Source: Halalkalibacillus halophilus DSM 18494 (GTDB lineage Bacteria > Bacillota > Bacilli > Bacillales > Alkalibacillaceae). Taken from it: a stretch of 64,000 nt of DNA. Below the pieces are notes generated by a model. The model did not search any database. It was not told the origin of the DNA and saw only the letters and a list, made by a program, of their open reading frames with translations. This document shows, one piece after another, positions 24,978-33,261 of this stretch. The stretch lies in contig NZ_KE383978.1 in the NCBI RefSeq assembly GCF_000423105.1, positions 221,450-285,449 on the forward strand, in the 5' to 3' direction. Each line of letters begins with the position of its first letter. Within the stretch, counting starts at the first letter, position 1. The position numbers were made by a program, and so were the translations under genes.

Positions 24978-26570
24978 ATGACGAAGTATATTTTTGTAAC
25001 AGGTGGAGTGGTTTCTTCTTTAGGGAAAGGGATTACAGCTGCATCACTAGGTAGACTATTAAAGAATCGTGGACTAAAGGTGACGATTCAAAAATTCGAT
25101 CCATACTTAAATGTGGACCCAGGCACAATGAGTCCATATCAGCACGGGGAAGTATATGTTACAGAGGACGGGGCAGAAACAGACCTCGACTTAGGCCACT
25201 ACGAACGTTTCATTGACATTAATTTAAACCAATACAGCAATATAACAACTGGTAAAGTATATTCTTCTGTCATTCGTAAAGAGCGTCGCGGAGATTACTT
25301 AGGTGGTACGGTACAAGTTATTCCACATATAACGAATGAAATTAAAGATAAAGTGTATCAAGCTGGCAGAGAAACGAATGCAGACGTCGTGATTACCGAA
25401 ATCGGCGGGACGGTTGGTGACATCGAAAGCTTGCCGTTTTTAGAAGCAATTCGCCAGCTGAAAAGTGATGTAGGAAGAGATCAAGTAATGTACATCCATT
25501 GTACGCTTGTTCCTTACCTTAAAGCTGCTGGGGAAATGAAAACCAAGCCGACACAACACTCGGTAAAAGAGTTGCGTTCGCTAGGTATTCAACCGGATGT
25601 CATTGTTTTACGTACGGAAATGGCTATAAGTAAGGATATGAAAGAAAAGATTGCGTTGTTCTGTGATATTAACGAAAACGCAGTAGTAGAAGCACGTGAT
25701 TGTGAAGTATTATATGAAGTTGCACTGGATATGAAGGATCAAGGGTTAGATCAACTTGCTTGTGACCACTTCCAGATTAACTGTCCAGAAGCGGATATGA
25801 CAGAATGGAACCATTTAATTAATCAAGTTAAAAACCTATCGAAAACAACGACCATCGCACTTGTCGGAAAATATGTAGCCTTACAAGATGCGTATTTATC
25901 GGTAGTAGAAGCATTGAAGCATAGTGGTTTTGCTTATGATTCTGATATTGAAATTAAATGGGTCGCTTCAGAAACGTTAACTACTGACAATGTAGAAGAA
26001 ACCTTGGCTGATGTAGACGGTATTTTAGTGCCTGGAGGGTTTGGAGATCGCGCAATTGAGGGTAAAATTGAAGCAATTCGTTATGCGCGTGAAAACAAAG
26101 TTCCTTTCCTAGGGATTTGCTTAGGTATGCAGCTTGCTACAGTGGAATTTGCCCGTAATGTGCTTGGGTTAACAGACGCACATTCAGCAGAAATTCAACC
26201 AGATACACCACATCCAATTATTGATTTATTACCAGAACAAAAAGATATCGAAGATCTAGGTGGAACACTTCGCCTTGGTGTCTATGCTTGCCGTTTAGAA
26301 GAAAACACAAAAGCCTACGAAGCTTACCAAGATGAAGTAGTGTATGAACGCCATCGTCACCGTTATGAATTTAATAACTTTTACCGAGACGACATGGAGG
26401 CAAACGGTTTTAAATTTTCAGGAAAAAGTCCAGATGGTAGGTTGATTGAAATTATAGAAGTGGAAGATCATCCATTTTTTGTTGCGTCTCAATTTCACCC
26501 AGAATTTAAATCTAGACCAAATCGTCCACAGCCGTTATTCAAGAAATTTGTCGAACATTGTGTAAAATAA
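24978..26570 (+). CDS. pyrG: CTP synthase
   Basis: 530 aa. Makes CTP from UTP, ATP and glutamine. The N-terminal synthetase domain starts TKYIFVTGGVVSSLGKG with the P-loop and has the CTP feedback site region GTVGDIESLPF. The C-terminal class I glutamine amidotransferase domain has the nucleophile Cys in GICLGMQLA and the His/Glu pair in SQFHPEFKSRP. Start chosen at ATG 24978 with GGTGAGGAA upstream; the in-frame GTG at 24963 belongs to that site. Regulated by the attenuator in its leader. Confidence 0.97.
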   Translation: MTKYIFVTGGVVSSLGKGITAASLGRLLKNRGLKVTIQKFDPYLNVDPGTMSPYQHGEVYVTEDGAETDLDLGHYERFIDINLNQYSNITTGKVYSSVIRKERRGDYLGGTVQVIPHITNEIKDKVYQAGRETNADVVITEIGGTVGDIESLPFLEAIRQLKSDVGRDQVMYIHCTLVPYLKAAGEMKTKPTQHSVKELRSLGIQPDVIVLRTEMAISKDMKEKIALFCDINENAVVEARDCEVLYEVALDMKDQGLDQLACDHFQINCPEADMTEWNHLINQVKNLSKTTTIALVGKYVALQDAYLSVVEALKHSGFAYDSDIEIKWVASETLTTDNVEETLADVDGILVPGGFGDRAIEGKIEAIRYARENKVPFLGICLGMQLATVEFARNVLGLTDAHSAEIQPDTPHPIIDLLPEQKDIEDLGGTLRLGVYACRLEENTKAYEAYQDEVVYERHRHRYEFNNFYRDDMEANGFKFSGKSPDGRLIEIIEVEDHPFFVASQFHPEFKSRPNRPQPLFKKFVEHCVK

Positions 26571-26651
26571 TCGAATAAGACTGCATTTTTAAACGATTAC
26601 GAATTTTTAGAATATCTAGGCTTGATTTCCCACACGATTTCTATTAAGTTT

Positions 26652-26678
26652 AGGAATAGATGCTTACTTTATTTGAAA
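26652..26678 (+). promoter_or_regulatory. Possible SigH promoter of spo0F
   Basis: AGGAATA (26652-26658) fits the SigH -35 box and GAAA (26675-26678) is close to the -10 core GAAT, but the spacing is about 1 nt long and one core base differs. No clear Spo0A box was found. Confidence 0.3.
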
Positions 26679-26694
26679 AAGTTAGGTGGGAACT

Positions 26695-27057
26695 ATGAAA
26701 CGTAAAAGTGTTATAGTCGTTGATGATGAAGACGGAATTCGTATGCTCCTCACGGAAGTTTTTCAGCAAGCAAATTATGTGGTGGAATCATTTTCAAATG
26801 GGGAGCATGCACTTCAATCCGCATCACTAGCGAAAGCAGACTTGTTTGTGGTTGATTTCCTTTTGGATGATATGAGAGGGGATCAATTTGTTCAATCATT
26901 ACAAAATCTCGTGGGAAAAATTCCATTTATCATAGTTACAGGTCTCTCCGCACATGAAGTAAGAACAAAATCTAAAGTTCAAATTGATCACATTTTAGAA
27001 AAGCCATTTTCTCTCGATAAATTGGTCGATTTAGCCCATGAATTAACAACTAATTAA
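26695..27057 (+). CDS. spo0F: Sporulation phosphorelay response regulator Spo0F
   Basis: 120-aa single receiver domain that takes phosphate from sporulation kinases and passes it to Spo0B. The acidic pocket is Asp10/Asp11 (VVDDED), phospho-acceptor Asp54 (FVVDFLLDD), Thr82 (VTGL) and Lys103 (LEKPF). All key residues are kept, but the segment after Asp54 reads FLLDDMRGD instead of the usual MKIPGMDG, so it is a divergent member. Start at ATG 26695; a GTG at 26686 sits in the ribosome-binding site. Synteny between pyrG and the transaldolase gene supports the assignment. Confidence 0.88.
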   Translation: MKRKSVIVVDDEDGIRMLLTEVFQQANYVVESFSNGEHALQSASLAKADLFVVDFLLDDMRGDQFVQSLQNLVGKIPFIIVTGLSAHEVRTKSKVQIDHILEKPFSLDKLVDLAHELTTN

Positions 27058-27078
27058 ACGTACTCCACTTTTCTATAG

Positions 27079-27107
27079 TTGCGAAATGGCGGTGCAATTG
27101 GTATTCT
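27079..27107 (+). promoter_or_regulatory. Possible SigA promoter before the short ORF and tal
   Basis: TTGCGA (27079-27084), 17-nt spacer, TATTCT (27102-27107). TTCTATAGTT occurs twice here, at 27071 and 27104, overlapping the -10 box; the reverse complement resembles the phrase of the array at 33262. Confidence 0.4.
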
Positions 27108-27168
27108 ATAGTTATGAATGAACAATCTATTACATAAGCATGTAAATGGGTTGGAGGAGGATCTCATT

Positions 27169-27228
27169 GTGCCATTTATCGTCAGTGCGCGAAAGCAAGA
27201 ATTCTCAACAAGTATAAACCGTTATTAG
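27169..27228 (+). CDS. 19-codon ORF: leader peptide or fbaA remnant
   Basis: GTG start with a very good site TTGGAGGAGG (8 nt away) encodes MPFIVSARKQEFSTSINRY and stops at 27226-27228. A stem-loop with T runs follows at once. In B. subtilis fbaA (aldolase, starting MPLVSM) occupies exactly this place between spo0F and the transaldolase gene. The MP-(F)-VS start and the strong translation signal suggest the stump of a deleted fbaA, though a regulatory leader peptide is possible. Confidence 0.4.
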   Translation: MPFIVSARKQEFSTSINRY

Positions 27229-27232
27229 GAAT

Positions 27233-27272
27233 GGCTGATCCTGTTTTTGGGTTGGCCTTTTCGTGTTTTTTT
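27233..27272 (+). terminator. Stem-loop before tal, terminator-like
   Basis: GGCTGATCC pairs with GGGTTGGCC (nine pairs, four of them G-U) around a 7-nt loop, followed by TTTTCGTGTTTTTTT. It lies 5 nt after the short ORF and 35 nt before tal, so it may be an old fbaA terminator or an attenuator. Confidence 0.55.
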
Positions 27273-27306
27273 AGAAAAAATAGATATGAGATAAGGGGTT
27301 TTAAAC

Positions 27307-27957
27307 ATGAAGTTTTTTATTGATACAGCAAATATTGCAGAGATTAAAGAAGCGAATGAACTCGGCATTCTTGCAGGAGTGACAACGAATCCATCGTTAG
27401 TAGCGAAGGAGAATGTTTCTTTTCATGATCGTTTAAAGGAAATTACAAAGGAAGTAACAGAAGGGTCTGTCAGTGCAGAGGTAATCTCTGAAGACGCACC
27501 TGGTATGTTAAAAGAAGCAGAAGAACTTATTAAAATCGCTCCAAATATTACAATTAAAGTTCCGATGACGTTAGAAGGTTTAAAAGCCTGTAAAGCATTG
27601 ACTGATCAAGGTGTGAAAACAAATGTTACGTTAATTTTCTCCGCAAATCAAGCCTTGTTAGCAGCGCGTGCAGGTGCTACATATGTGTCACCGTTCTTAG
27701 GGCGTTTAGATGACATGGGTCAAAATGGAATGAACTTAATTGCAGAAATTGCAGAGATCTTTGACCGTCACGGAATTGAATCACAAATTATCGCTGCGAG
27801 CGTACGTCACCCAATGCATGTACACGAAGCTGCATTACACGGGGCACACATTGCGACTATTCCATTCAAGGTCATTCAACAGTTAGTGAAACACCCATTA
27901 ACGGATCAAGGAATCGAAAAGTTTTTACAAGATTGGGAACAAGCAAATAAAGCATGA
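27307..27957 (+). CDS. tal: Transaldolase (short, FSA-like type)
   Basis: 216 aa, pentose phosphate pathway; moves a dihydroxyacetone unit between sugar phosphates. This is the short transaldolase family (YwjH type): MKFFIDTANIAEIKEA at the start, GVTTNPSLVAKE, the Schiff-base Lys in ITIKVPMT (about residue 83), and SPFLGRLDD. Starts at ATG after GATAAGGGG. Followed after 81 nt by murA2, an order kept in B. subtilis. Confidence 0.95.
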   Translation: MKFFIDTANIAEIKEANELGILAGVTTNPSLVAKENVSFHDRLKEITKEVTEGSVSAEVISEDAPGMLKEAEELIKIAPNITIKVPMTLEGLKACKALTDQGVKTNVTLIFSANQALLAARAGATYVSPFLGRLDDMGQNGMNLIAEIAEIFDRHGIESQIIAASVRHPMHVHEAALHGAHIATIPFKVIQQLVKHPLTDQGIEKFLQDWEQANKA

Positions 27958-28038
27958 TTTTAAATTGGCAGCACATACTATAATCAAGTGCAATGCCTTT
28001 TGAACCCAAAAAAACAACCACTGTAGAGGAGTATTCAT

Positions 28039-29325
28039 ATGGAAAAGTTACTCATCGAAGGAGGCCACCAATTAAGAGGTACCGTTCGAGTAAGTGGGGC
28101 AAAGAATAGTGCAGTTGCTTTACTGCCTGCGACGATTTTAGCAGGGGGAGAAGTAACAATTGAGGGCCTTCCGAATATTTCAGATATTGATACACTTAAA
28201 TTATTATTAGAAGATATTGGCGGCACCGTTTCCCAAGTGGGAGATGATGTTACGATTGATTCATCAAAAATGATTGCGATGCCACTTCCAAATGGCAGAG
28301 TTAAAAAATTGCGTGCATCCTACTATTTCATGGGCGCAATGCTAGGTCGCTTTAAAAAGGCAGTCATCGGTTTACCGGGAGGCTGTGATTTAGGTCCACG
28401 CCCAATTGATCAGCATATTAAAGGATTTGAAGCTTTAGGTGCTGAGGTTACGAATGAACAAGGTGCTATTTATTTACGCGCAGAGAAGTTAACTGGGGCG
28501 AAAATTTACCTTGATGTCGTAAGTGTTGGTGCAACGATCAACATTATGCTAGCAGCCGTTCGAGCGGAAGGAAAAACGGTCATTGAGAATGCTGCGAAAG
28601 AACCAGAAATCATTGATGTTGCAACGCTTTTAAATAGTATGGGCGCGAACATTAAAGGTGCTGGTACGGATGTGATTCGAATTGAAGGAACAGAAGAATT
28701 AGGTGGATGCAAGCATACGATTATACCAGACCGAATTGAAGCTGGTACGTATACGATAATTGCTGCAACGAAAGGGGAAGAAGTCGTAATTGATAACGTG
28801 ATCCCCACTCACTTAGAATCGCTTACTGCAAAACTTCGTGAAATGGGCGTCGTTATTGAAGAAGACGGGGACTCCTTATTAGTTCGAGGAAACCGTAAGT
28901 TAACTGGGGTAGACATTAAGACATTAGTTTATCCAGGTTTTCCAACCGATCTTCAACAGCCGTTCACTGCATTGCTAACACAAGCGAGCGGTACGAGTAT
29001 CGTGTCTGATACGATTTACCAAGCACGTTTTAAACACGTCGATGAATTAAGACGAATGAATGCAAAAATTAAGGTGGAAGGTAGCTCTGCAGTTATTTCT
29101 GGAGTGACACCTTTAGAAGGAGCTAAAGTAAAGGCGAGTGACTTACGTGCAGGGGCGTCCCTTGTGGTTGCTGGGCTGATGGCAAATGGTGTGACAGAAA
29201 TTGTTGGGATTGAACACATCGAACGAGGATATGACCAAATTACAGAGAAATTGACCAGCTTAGGTGCACACATTTGGCGTGAACAGATGACAGAAGAAGA
29301 TAAGCGGTTATTTCAAAACGCTTAA
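28039..29325 (+). CDS. murA2: UDP-GlcNAc 1-carboxyvinyltransferase (MurA paralogue 2)
   Basis: 428 aa. First committed step of peptidoglycan precursor synthesis: transfers enolpyruvate from PEP to UDP-N-acetylglucosamine in the cytoplasm. The catalytic Cys is in LPGGCDLGPRPIDQH (about residue 115), the fosfomycin-sensitive form. Two EPSP-synthase-like domains. Position next to tal and before rho identifies it as the MurZ/MurAB paralogue; the second MurA is at 56976. RBS GTAGAGGAG precedes the ATG. Confidence 0.94.
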   Translation: MEKLLIEGGHQLRGTVRVSGAKNSAVALLPATILAGGEVTIEGLPNISDIDTLKLLLEDIGGTVSQVGDDVTIDSSKMIAMPLPNGRVKKLRASYYFMGAMLGRFKKAVIGLPGGCDLGPRPIDQHIKGFEALGAEVTNEQGAIYLRAEKLTGAKIYLDVVSVGATINIMLAAVRAEGKTVIENAAKEPEIIDVATLLNSMGANIKGAGTDVIRIEGTEELGGCKHTIIPDRIEAGTYTIIAATKGEEVVIDNVIPTHLESLTAKLREMGVVIEEDGDSLLVRGNRKLTGVDIKTLVYPGFPTDLQQPFTALLTQASGTSIVSDTIYQARFKHVDELRRMNAKIKVEGSSAVISGVTPLEGAKVKASDLRAGASLVVAGLMANGVTEIVGIEHIERGYDQITEKLTSLGAHIWREQMTEEDKRLFQNA

Positions 29326-29358
29326 TGGGAGTTTGTAAACTGGGGAGGAAACCATACA

Positions 29359-30327
29359 ATGGAACGTAGTTTATCAATGGAAATTGTCCGTGTAACAGAG
29401 GCAGCGGCTTTAGCGTCTGCTCGCTGGATGGGTCGTGGAGAAAAGGAAGAAGCGGATGGCGCTGCAACAGAAGCAATGCGTACGGTTTTTGATACAATTC
29501 CAATGCACGGTACAGTCGTGATCGGCGAAGGGGAAAAAGACGAAGCTCCGATGTTATACATAGGAGAAGAAGTAGGAAGTGGCAATGGACCTGAAGTAGA
29601 TATTGCAGTTGATCCGGTGGAAGGTACAAACATTGTTGCTTTAGGTACTTGGAACGCACTATGTGTAGTTGGCATCGCAGACCGAGGTAATTTATTGCAT
29701 GCTCCAGATATGTACATGGAGAAAATAGCAGTAGGTCCCGAAGCGGTTGGCAAAGTTAGCTTAGACTATTCTGTTGAAGAAAATTTGCGTGCAGTCGCGG
29801 AAGCAAAAGGAAAAGATGTGGAAGACGTTGTTGCAGTGGTGTTAAACCGTCCACGTCACCAAGAATTAATTAATGAAATTCGTGAAGCAGGTGCCAGAAT
29901 TAAATTAATTCCAGATGGGGATGTAGCCGCTTCGATTAATGCTTGTTTTGACGATACAGGTGTCGACATTTTAATGGGAGTAGGTGGTGCACCTGAAGGC
30001 GTACTTTCTGCAATCGGATTAAAATGTCTAGGCGGCGAAATCCAAGGCCGTTTAAAACCTGTCGACAAAGAACAAGAGCAACGATGTGTCGAAATGGGAG
30101 TAAAAGACGTTAGTACAATCCTTTATATGGACGACCTTTGTAGTGGCGATGATGCGATTTTTGCCGCAACAGGTATTACGGATGGAGAACTTTTAAAAGG
30201 CGTTCAGTTTAAAGGAGATAAAGCTACGACAGAAACAGTGGTTATGCGTGCTAAATCTGGAACTGTTCGATTTATTGATGGGAACCACAGTTTACAAAAG
30301 AAACCTAACTTAGTGATGGAAGATTAA
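29359..30327 (+). CDS. glpX: Fructose-1,6-bisphosphatase class II
   Basis: 322 aa, gluconeogenic hydrolysis of fructose 1,6-bisphosphate, metal dependent. Shows ERSLSMEIVRVTEAAALA at the start, GEGEKDEAPMLYIGEE and DPVEGTN (metal site), and LMGVGGAPEGV, all typical of GlpX. Starts at ATG with GGGGAGGAA upstream, 33 nt after murA2. A strong terminator follows. Its partner aldolase gene fbaA, often nearby, is missing from this region. Confidence 0.95.
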   Translation: MERSLSMEIVRVTEAAALASARWMGRGEKEEADGAATEAMRTVFDTIPMHGTVVIGEGEKDEAPMLYIGEEVGSGNGPEVDIAVDPVEGTNIVALGTWNALCVVGIADRGNLLHAPDMYMEKIAVGPEAVGKVSLDYSVEENLRAVAEAKGKDVEDVVAVVLNRPRHQELINEIREAGARIKLIPDGDVAASINACFDDTGVDILMGVGGAPEGVLSAIGLKCLGGEIQGRLKPVDKEQEQRCVEMGVKDVSTILYMDDLCSGDDAIFAATGITDGELLKGVQFKGDKATTETVVMRAKSGTVRFIDGNHSLQKKPNLVMED

Positions 30328-30330
30328 TTT

Positions 30331-30363
30331 AAACCTCAGCCGAGAATTCGGTTGAGGTTTTTG
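30331..30363 (+). terminator. Terminator of glpX
   Basis: AAACCTCAGCCGA and TCGGTTGAGGTTT form a 13-bp stem (one G-T) with loop GAAT, then TT. Confidence 0.9.
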
Positions 30364-30384
30364 ACTTACTATGGAGAGTTTTGA

Positions 30385-30555
30385 GTGGCGTTCTGGAACC
30401 GCTTCCGGCGGATGGCAGCTCTAATCGGGTGTATAAGTTCTTTTGCCGGCATACGGGTTCATATACGGGCGCACGGACTCTTTTGCCGGCAAAAGAACGC
30501 TACATTCAGGTGTAAGAACTTGAATGCCGGCATAACGATTTTATACCGTTTCAGT
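30385..30555. repeat. Fixed-pitch phrase array (GCCGGC type)
   Basis: GG-centred phrases occur at about 30388, 30407, 30427, 30448, 30467, 30488, 30509, 30529 and 30548, spacing 19-21. Strong units read CTTTTGCCGGCATA or TTTTGCCGGCAAAAGAACG; weak ones are CGGGTGTATAAG and ATACGGGCGCA. It lies between the glpX terminator and the rho promoter and fills most of the 396-bp gap. An open frame across it (30385-30588) looks like chance. Confidence 0.75.
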
Positions 30556-30572
30556 TCCAATTTTATTTCTGC

Positions 30573-30601
30573 TTGCCAGCTAGTTTGAATAACGATATAC
30601 T
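30573..30601 (+). promoter_or_regulatory. SigA promoter of rho
   Basis: TTGCCA (30573-30578), 17-nt spacer, TATACT (30596-30601). The untranslated leader would be about 115 nt, room for the Rho-dependent autoregulation known in B. subtilis. Confidence 0.65.
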
Positions 30602-30723
30602 AGAAGAGTTAAAGGATTTATCCTCTATTTTTCACTTCAAATAAACGAAAATCAGTCAATTCTTACTTATTCCAATAAAAAACTAACATAAAACTTAAAA
30701 ATAAATTAAAGAGTGGTGTTCTT

Positions 30724-31998
30724 GTGTCAAAATCAATAACAATTTCCGAATTGGAAACAAAGACGCTGAAGGATTTATATGCCCTTGCGCGTGATTTTGG
30801 TGTTTCTTATTATGCGAAATTAAACAAAAAGGAATTAATATTTGCTATTTTAAAAGCGCAAGCAGAAAAAGAGGGTCATCTTTTCGTCGACGGTGTTTTA
30901 GAAATTATTCAATCGGAAGGCTTTGGCTTCTTAAGGCCGATCAACTATGCACCAAGTGCGGAAGACATTTACATTTCTGCTTCCCAGATCCGTCGTTTTG
31001 ACTTAAGAAACGGGGACTTAGTTTCTGGTAAAGCTCGTCCACCTAAAGAGAATGAACGTTATTTTGGATTATTGCATGTCAGTGCAGTAAACGGTGATAA
31101 TCCTGAGAGTGCAAAAGAGCGTATTCATTTCCCAGGTTTAACGGCACTTTATCCAGACCGTAAAATGAATTTAGAAACGACGAAAAATGTATTATCAACA
31201 AGGATTATCGACATGATGTCACCTGTAGGTTTTGGACAGCGTGGACTTGTTGTTGCCCCTCCAAAAGCGGGGAAAACAACAATTTTAAAGGAAATGGCTA
31301 ATAGTATTTCAAAAAATCATCCGAATTCTAAGTTGATTATTCTCTTAATTGATGAACGACCAGAGGAAGTAACGGATATTGAAAGATCTGTTGCTGAGGA
31401 TGTGGATGTAGTCAGTTCAACATTTGATGAAGTACCACAAAATCATATTAAAGTATCCGAACTCGTATTAGAGCGTGCTATGCGTTTGGTAGAACATAAG
31501 CAGGACGTAATTATTTTAATGGATAGTATTACGAGATTAGCTCGTGCTTATAATTTAGTAATTCCACCAAGTGGACGTACTTTATCTGGTGGTATTGATC
31601 CAGCTTCTTTCCATCGACCGAAAAGGTTCTTTGGGGCTGCTCGAAATATTGAAGAAGGTGGGAGCTTGACGGTTCTAGCAACAGCTCTAGTGGATACAGG
31701 CTCGCGTATGGACGATGTGATATATGAGGAATTTAAAGGAACAGGTAATATGGAGCTTCATTTGGATCGTCAAATGGCAGAAAGAAGAATTTTCCCAGCA
31801 ATAGACGTACTCCGCTCCGGTACTCGAAAAGAAGAGTTGCTTATGCCGAAGGAGCAGTTGGATAAAGTTTGGGCAATTCGTAAAACGATGCAAGACCAGC
31901 ATAATTTCTTGGACCGGTTCCTAAGAAGACTTCGTCAGTCAACTACAAATGAAGAGTTTTTCAAGATTATGAATGATGAAATGAAAGGAAAGAACTAA
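30724..31998 (+). CDS. rho: Transcription termination factor Rho
   Basis: 424 aa, hexameric RNA-dependent ATPase that releases transcripts. The N-terminal Rho-N helices (LKDLYALARDFGV), the cold-shock RNA-binding fold (GFGFLRPINY), Walker A APPKAGKTT, Walker B IILMDSITRLARAYN and the C-terminal GTGNMELHLDRQMAERRIFPAID segment, quoted in part as MELHLDRQMAERR, are all present. GTG start after GAGTGGTG. Length is normal for Bacillus. Downstream come L31 and tdk as in B. subtilis. Confidence 0.96.
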   Translation: MSKSITISELETKTLKDLYALARDFGVSYYAKLNKKELIFAILKAQAEKEGHLFVDGVLEIIQSEGFGFLRPINYAPSAEDIYISASQIRRFDLRNGDLVSGKARPPKENERYFGLLHVSAVNGDNPESAKERIHFPGLTALYPDRKMNLETTKNVLSTRIIDMMSPVGFGQRGLVVAPPKAGKTTILKEMANSISKNHPNSKLIILLIDERPEEVTDIERSVAEDVDVVSSTFDEVPQNHIKVSELVLERAMRLVEHKQDVIILMDSITRLARAYNLVIPPSGRTLSGGIDPASFHRPKRFFGAARNIEEGGSLTVLATALVDTGSRMDDVIYEEFKGTGNMELHLDRQMAERRIFPAIDVLRSGTRKEELLMPKEQLDKVWAIRKTMQDQHNFLDRFLRRLRQSTTNEEFFKIMNDEMKGKN

Positions 31999-32053
31999 CT
32001 TATAGGAGCATGATGTCTATAGTGGTTCATCCTTTTTCCGATAAAAAAACAGC

Positions 32054-32082
32054 TTGCAAAACATACTTCGAGTTGATATAAT
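32054..32082 (+). promoter_or_regulatory. SigA promoter of the L31 gene
   Basis: TTGCAA (32054-32059), 17-nt spacer, TATAAT (32077-32082). The leader is about 95 nt and contains a small CCGTC/GACGG hairpin at 32111-32131 that could take part in L31 autoregulation. Confidence 0.7.
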
Positions 32083-32182
32083 CACTCTGTATGAATGAAA
32101 GAAGATAAATCCGTCTTACATGATATGACGGTTGAAAACAACTCTGTCTCAAAATGATTCAGGGCAAGGAGGAGTGTTAATC

Positions 32183-32425
32183 ATGAAACAAGAATTACAT
32201 CCGGATTACCGTAAAGTTGTATTTTTAGATACAAGCTCTGATTTTAAATTCCTTACAGGTTCTACTTTAGAATCTGAAGAAACGATTGAATGGGAAGACG
32301 GAAACGAATACCCATTAATCCGTGTTGAAATCAGCTCGGCATCTCACCCGTTCTATACTGGTAAACAGAAGGCGGACAAAGTCGGTGGCCGTGTCGACCG
32401 CTTCAAGAAAAAATACAACATGTAA
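32183..32425 (+). CDS. rpmE2: Ribosomal protein L31, type B (zinc-free)
   Basis: 80 aa. Large-subunit protein L31 with HPDYRKVVFLD at the start and the family end SHPFYTGKQK...GGRVDRFKKKY. It has no cysteine, so it cannot bind zinc, and its length fits the type B (YtiA-like) form. Yet it occupies the rho-rpmE-tdk place held by zinc-binding type A L31 in B. subtilis. Start ATG 32183 with a perfect AAGGAGG site; an upstream in-frame ATG (32132) has none. A long stem-loop terminator follows. Confidence 0.93.
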   Translation: MKQELHPDYRKVVFLDTSSDFKFLTGSTLESEETIEWEDGNEYPLIRVEISSASHPFYTGKQKADKVGGRVDRFKKKYNM

Positions 32426-32451
32426 TAAAGTTGGATTTCTTACAAAAGGAG

Positions 32452-32535
32452 CTGGCTGTTCCATTCAAACAAACACCATAGCAGAAGATGAAAATTGTTC
32501 TCTATTGGTGTTTGAGTGGAGCGGTCAGTTTTTTT
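32452..32535 (+). terminator. Long stem-loop terminator after L31
   Basis: CTGGCTGTTCCATTCAAAC and CTCAAACACC-type arms pair over about 27 bp (32452-32481 with 32501-32527, with a two-base bulge), followed by TTTTTTT. Confidence 0.75.
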
Positions 32536-32597
32536 ATACTTAAAAAGCGAAAATTGACGAATAATGAATTGAAAATGGATAAACGAGGTGCGAATAT

Positions 32598-33209
32598 ATG
32601 ATGTATGTTATGGAGCAAAATGGCTGGGTAGAGGTCATCTGCGGAAGTATGTTTTCTGGAAAATCAGAAGAGTTAATTCGCCGCGTAAGAAGAGCTACAT
32701 ATGGAAATTTAGATGTGCGTGTGTTTAAACCAGCACTGGATGATCGCTATGAAAAGGAATCGATTGTGTCTCATAACGGGAATTCAATCATTGCTCGACC
32801 AGTAAATTCCATCCATGATATTGAATCGGATATCACGAACGAAGTAGACATTGTTGGTATTGACGAGGCGCAGTTTTTTGAAGAAGATGTGGTAAATGTT
32901 GCCCAAAACCTAGCTGACCGTGGCATTCGTGTGGTCGTTGCCGGGTTAGATTTAGATTTCCGCGGGGAGCCATTCGGACCAATGCCGCAACTAATGGCGC
33001 TAGCTGAAACAGTGACGAAACTGAATGCAATCTGCCCGCATTGTGGATCCCCAGCAAGTCGCACCCAAAGACTAATTGACGGAAAACCAGCGTCATATGA
33101 TGACCCGGTAATACTTGTCGGAGCGTCAGAATCGTACGAGCCACGTTGCCGTCATCATCACGAAGTCCCAAACCACCCAAGAGCGGAAAAAGCAATGAAT
33201 AATCAATAA
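32598..33209 (+). CDS. tdk: Thymidine kinase
   Basis: 203 aa, salvages thymidine by phosphorylation with ATP. Type II thymidine kinase: P-loop CGSMFSGKSEELI near residues 15-27, VDIVGIDEAQFF (catalytic Glu region), and a zinc site CPHCGSPASRTQR with the later C-x-H part in YEPRCRHHH. ATG start after CGAGGTG. Stands between L31 and a terminator; the gene order agrees with B. subtilis. Confidence 0.95.
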   Translation: MMYVMEQNGWVEVICGSMFSGKSEELIRRVRRATYGNLDVRVFKPALDDRYEKESIVSHNGNSIIARPVNSIHDIESDITNEVDIVGIDEAQFFEEDVVNVAQNLADRGIRVVVAGLDLDFRGEPFGPMPQLMALAETVTKLNAICPHCGSPASRTQRLIDGKPASYDDPVILVGASESYEPRCRHHHEVPNHPRAEKAMNNQ

Positions 33210-33211
33210 GG

Positions 33212-33238
33212 AAGCTTGGCTGCGCGCCAAGCTTTTTT
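33212..33238 (+). terminator. Terminator of tdk
   Basis: AAGCTTGGC and GCCAAGCTT around TGCGC, then TTTT. Confidence 0.9.
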
Positions 33239-33261
33239 CTATTTTAAAGCATCGATATTTT

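Noticed and set aside
27113..27131. FadR box before the transaldolase gene
   Set aside because: TGAATGAACAATCTATTA has too many mismatches in the right half, and tal is not a fatty-acid gene.
30385..30588. 67-codon open frame in the glpX-rho gap
   Set aside because: It spans the GCCGGC phrase array and the rho promoter, has no ribosome-binding site and resembles no family.
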